Source of the DNA: Paratractidigestivibacter sp963605405
Lineage (GTDB): Bacteria; Actinomycetota; Coriobacteriia; Coriobacteriales; Atopobiaceae
Reading direction: 5' to 3'
DNA length: 14,910 nucleotides
NCBI GenBank assembly: GCA_963605405.1
Contig: CAVCUP010000037.1
Location: forward strand, 1 to 14,910
Shown: piece by piece, positions 14,899 to 14,910 of the stretch
Position numbering within the stretch: the stretch's first letter is position 1
How the letters are laid out: the number at the start of each line of letters is the position of its first letter
Notes under the pieces: generated by a model
The model's database searches: none
Told to the model about the DNA's origin: nothing
What the model saw: the letters and a program-made list of their open reading frames with translations, nothing else
Translations under genes and position numbers: made by a program

Positions 14899-14910
14899 CT
14901 AGTCGATGTA

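Noticed and set aside
1..14910. CRISPR arrays, insertion sequences, rRNA or intact tRNA genes
   Set aside because: No regularly spaced repeats, transposase frames with terminal inverted repeats, or complete tRNA cloverleaf were seen on either strand.

Overview
The window is high-GC bacterial DNA with tightly packed, translationally coupled genes and frequent GTG starts. This fits a high-GC actinomycete, and the gene mix (TupA-like, pyruvyl transferase and FrhB-like genes in a surface-glycan locus) suggests Coriobacteriia. That placement is an impression from protein flavour, not a proof.

Region 1 (1-704) is the 3' part of a GC-rich UDP-N-acetylglucosamine 2-epimerase gene (wecB). Region 2 (714-8774) is a plus-strand surface polysaccharide locus: a TupA-like ATP-grasp protein, a GT4 glycosyltransferase, a polysaccharide pyruvyl transferase, an FrhB/FdhB-like flavo/iron-sulfur protein without its usual ferredoxin domain, a Wzy-like polymerase, a second pyruvyl transferase, a Wzx-like flippase, and a free-standing 70-residue two-cluster ferredoxin. 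Most adjacent genes overlap by 1-4 bases, so this is almost certainly one operon. Together they would make a nucleotide sugar (WecB), assemble and decorate a repeat unit (GT4, TupA-like, pyruvyl transferases, redox protein), flip it (Wzx) and polymerise it (Wzy).

Region 3 (8796-12404) follows only about 20 bases later and looks like a defence cassette. It holds a small Lys/Gly-rich protein, a three-helix membrane protein coupled to it, about 310 bases without a convincing gene but with a 12-bp perfect palindrome, and then a coupled ATPase/HNH-nuclease pair of the Septu (PtuA/PtuB) kind.

Region 4 (12405-14910) returns to very GC-rich DNA. It has an unrecognised 369-residue protein with a faint phospholipase-D-like/DUF5919-like C-terminal half, a small 73-residue protein, a strong hairpin between convergent genes, and on the minus strand the catalytic part of a tyrosine recombinase with a TAG codon in frame just before its first methionine.

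The points most worth a second look are: the complementary FrhB-like C-terminal protein and stand-alone ferredoxin in one operon; an eight-G run near the end of the TupA-like gene where each reading frame gives a different tail; the membrane protein and small basic protein placed just before Septu, a possible expanded defence system; and a tRNA-3'-end-like sequence inside the end of the HNH gene, where base composition changes.
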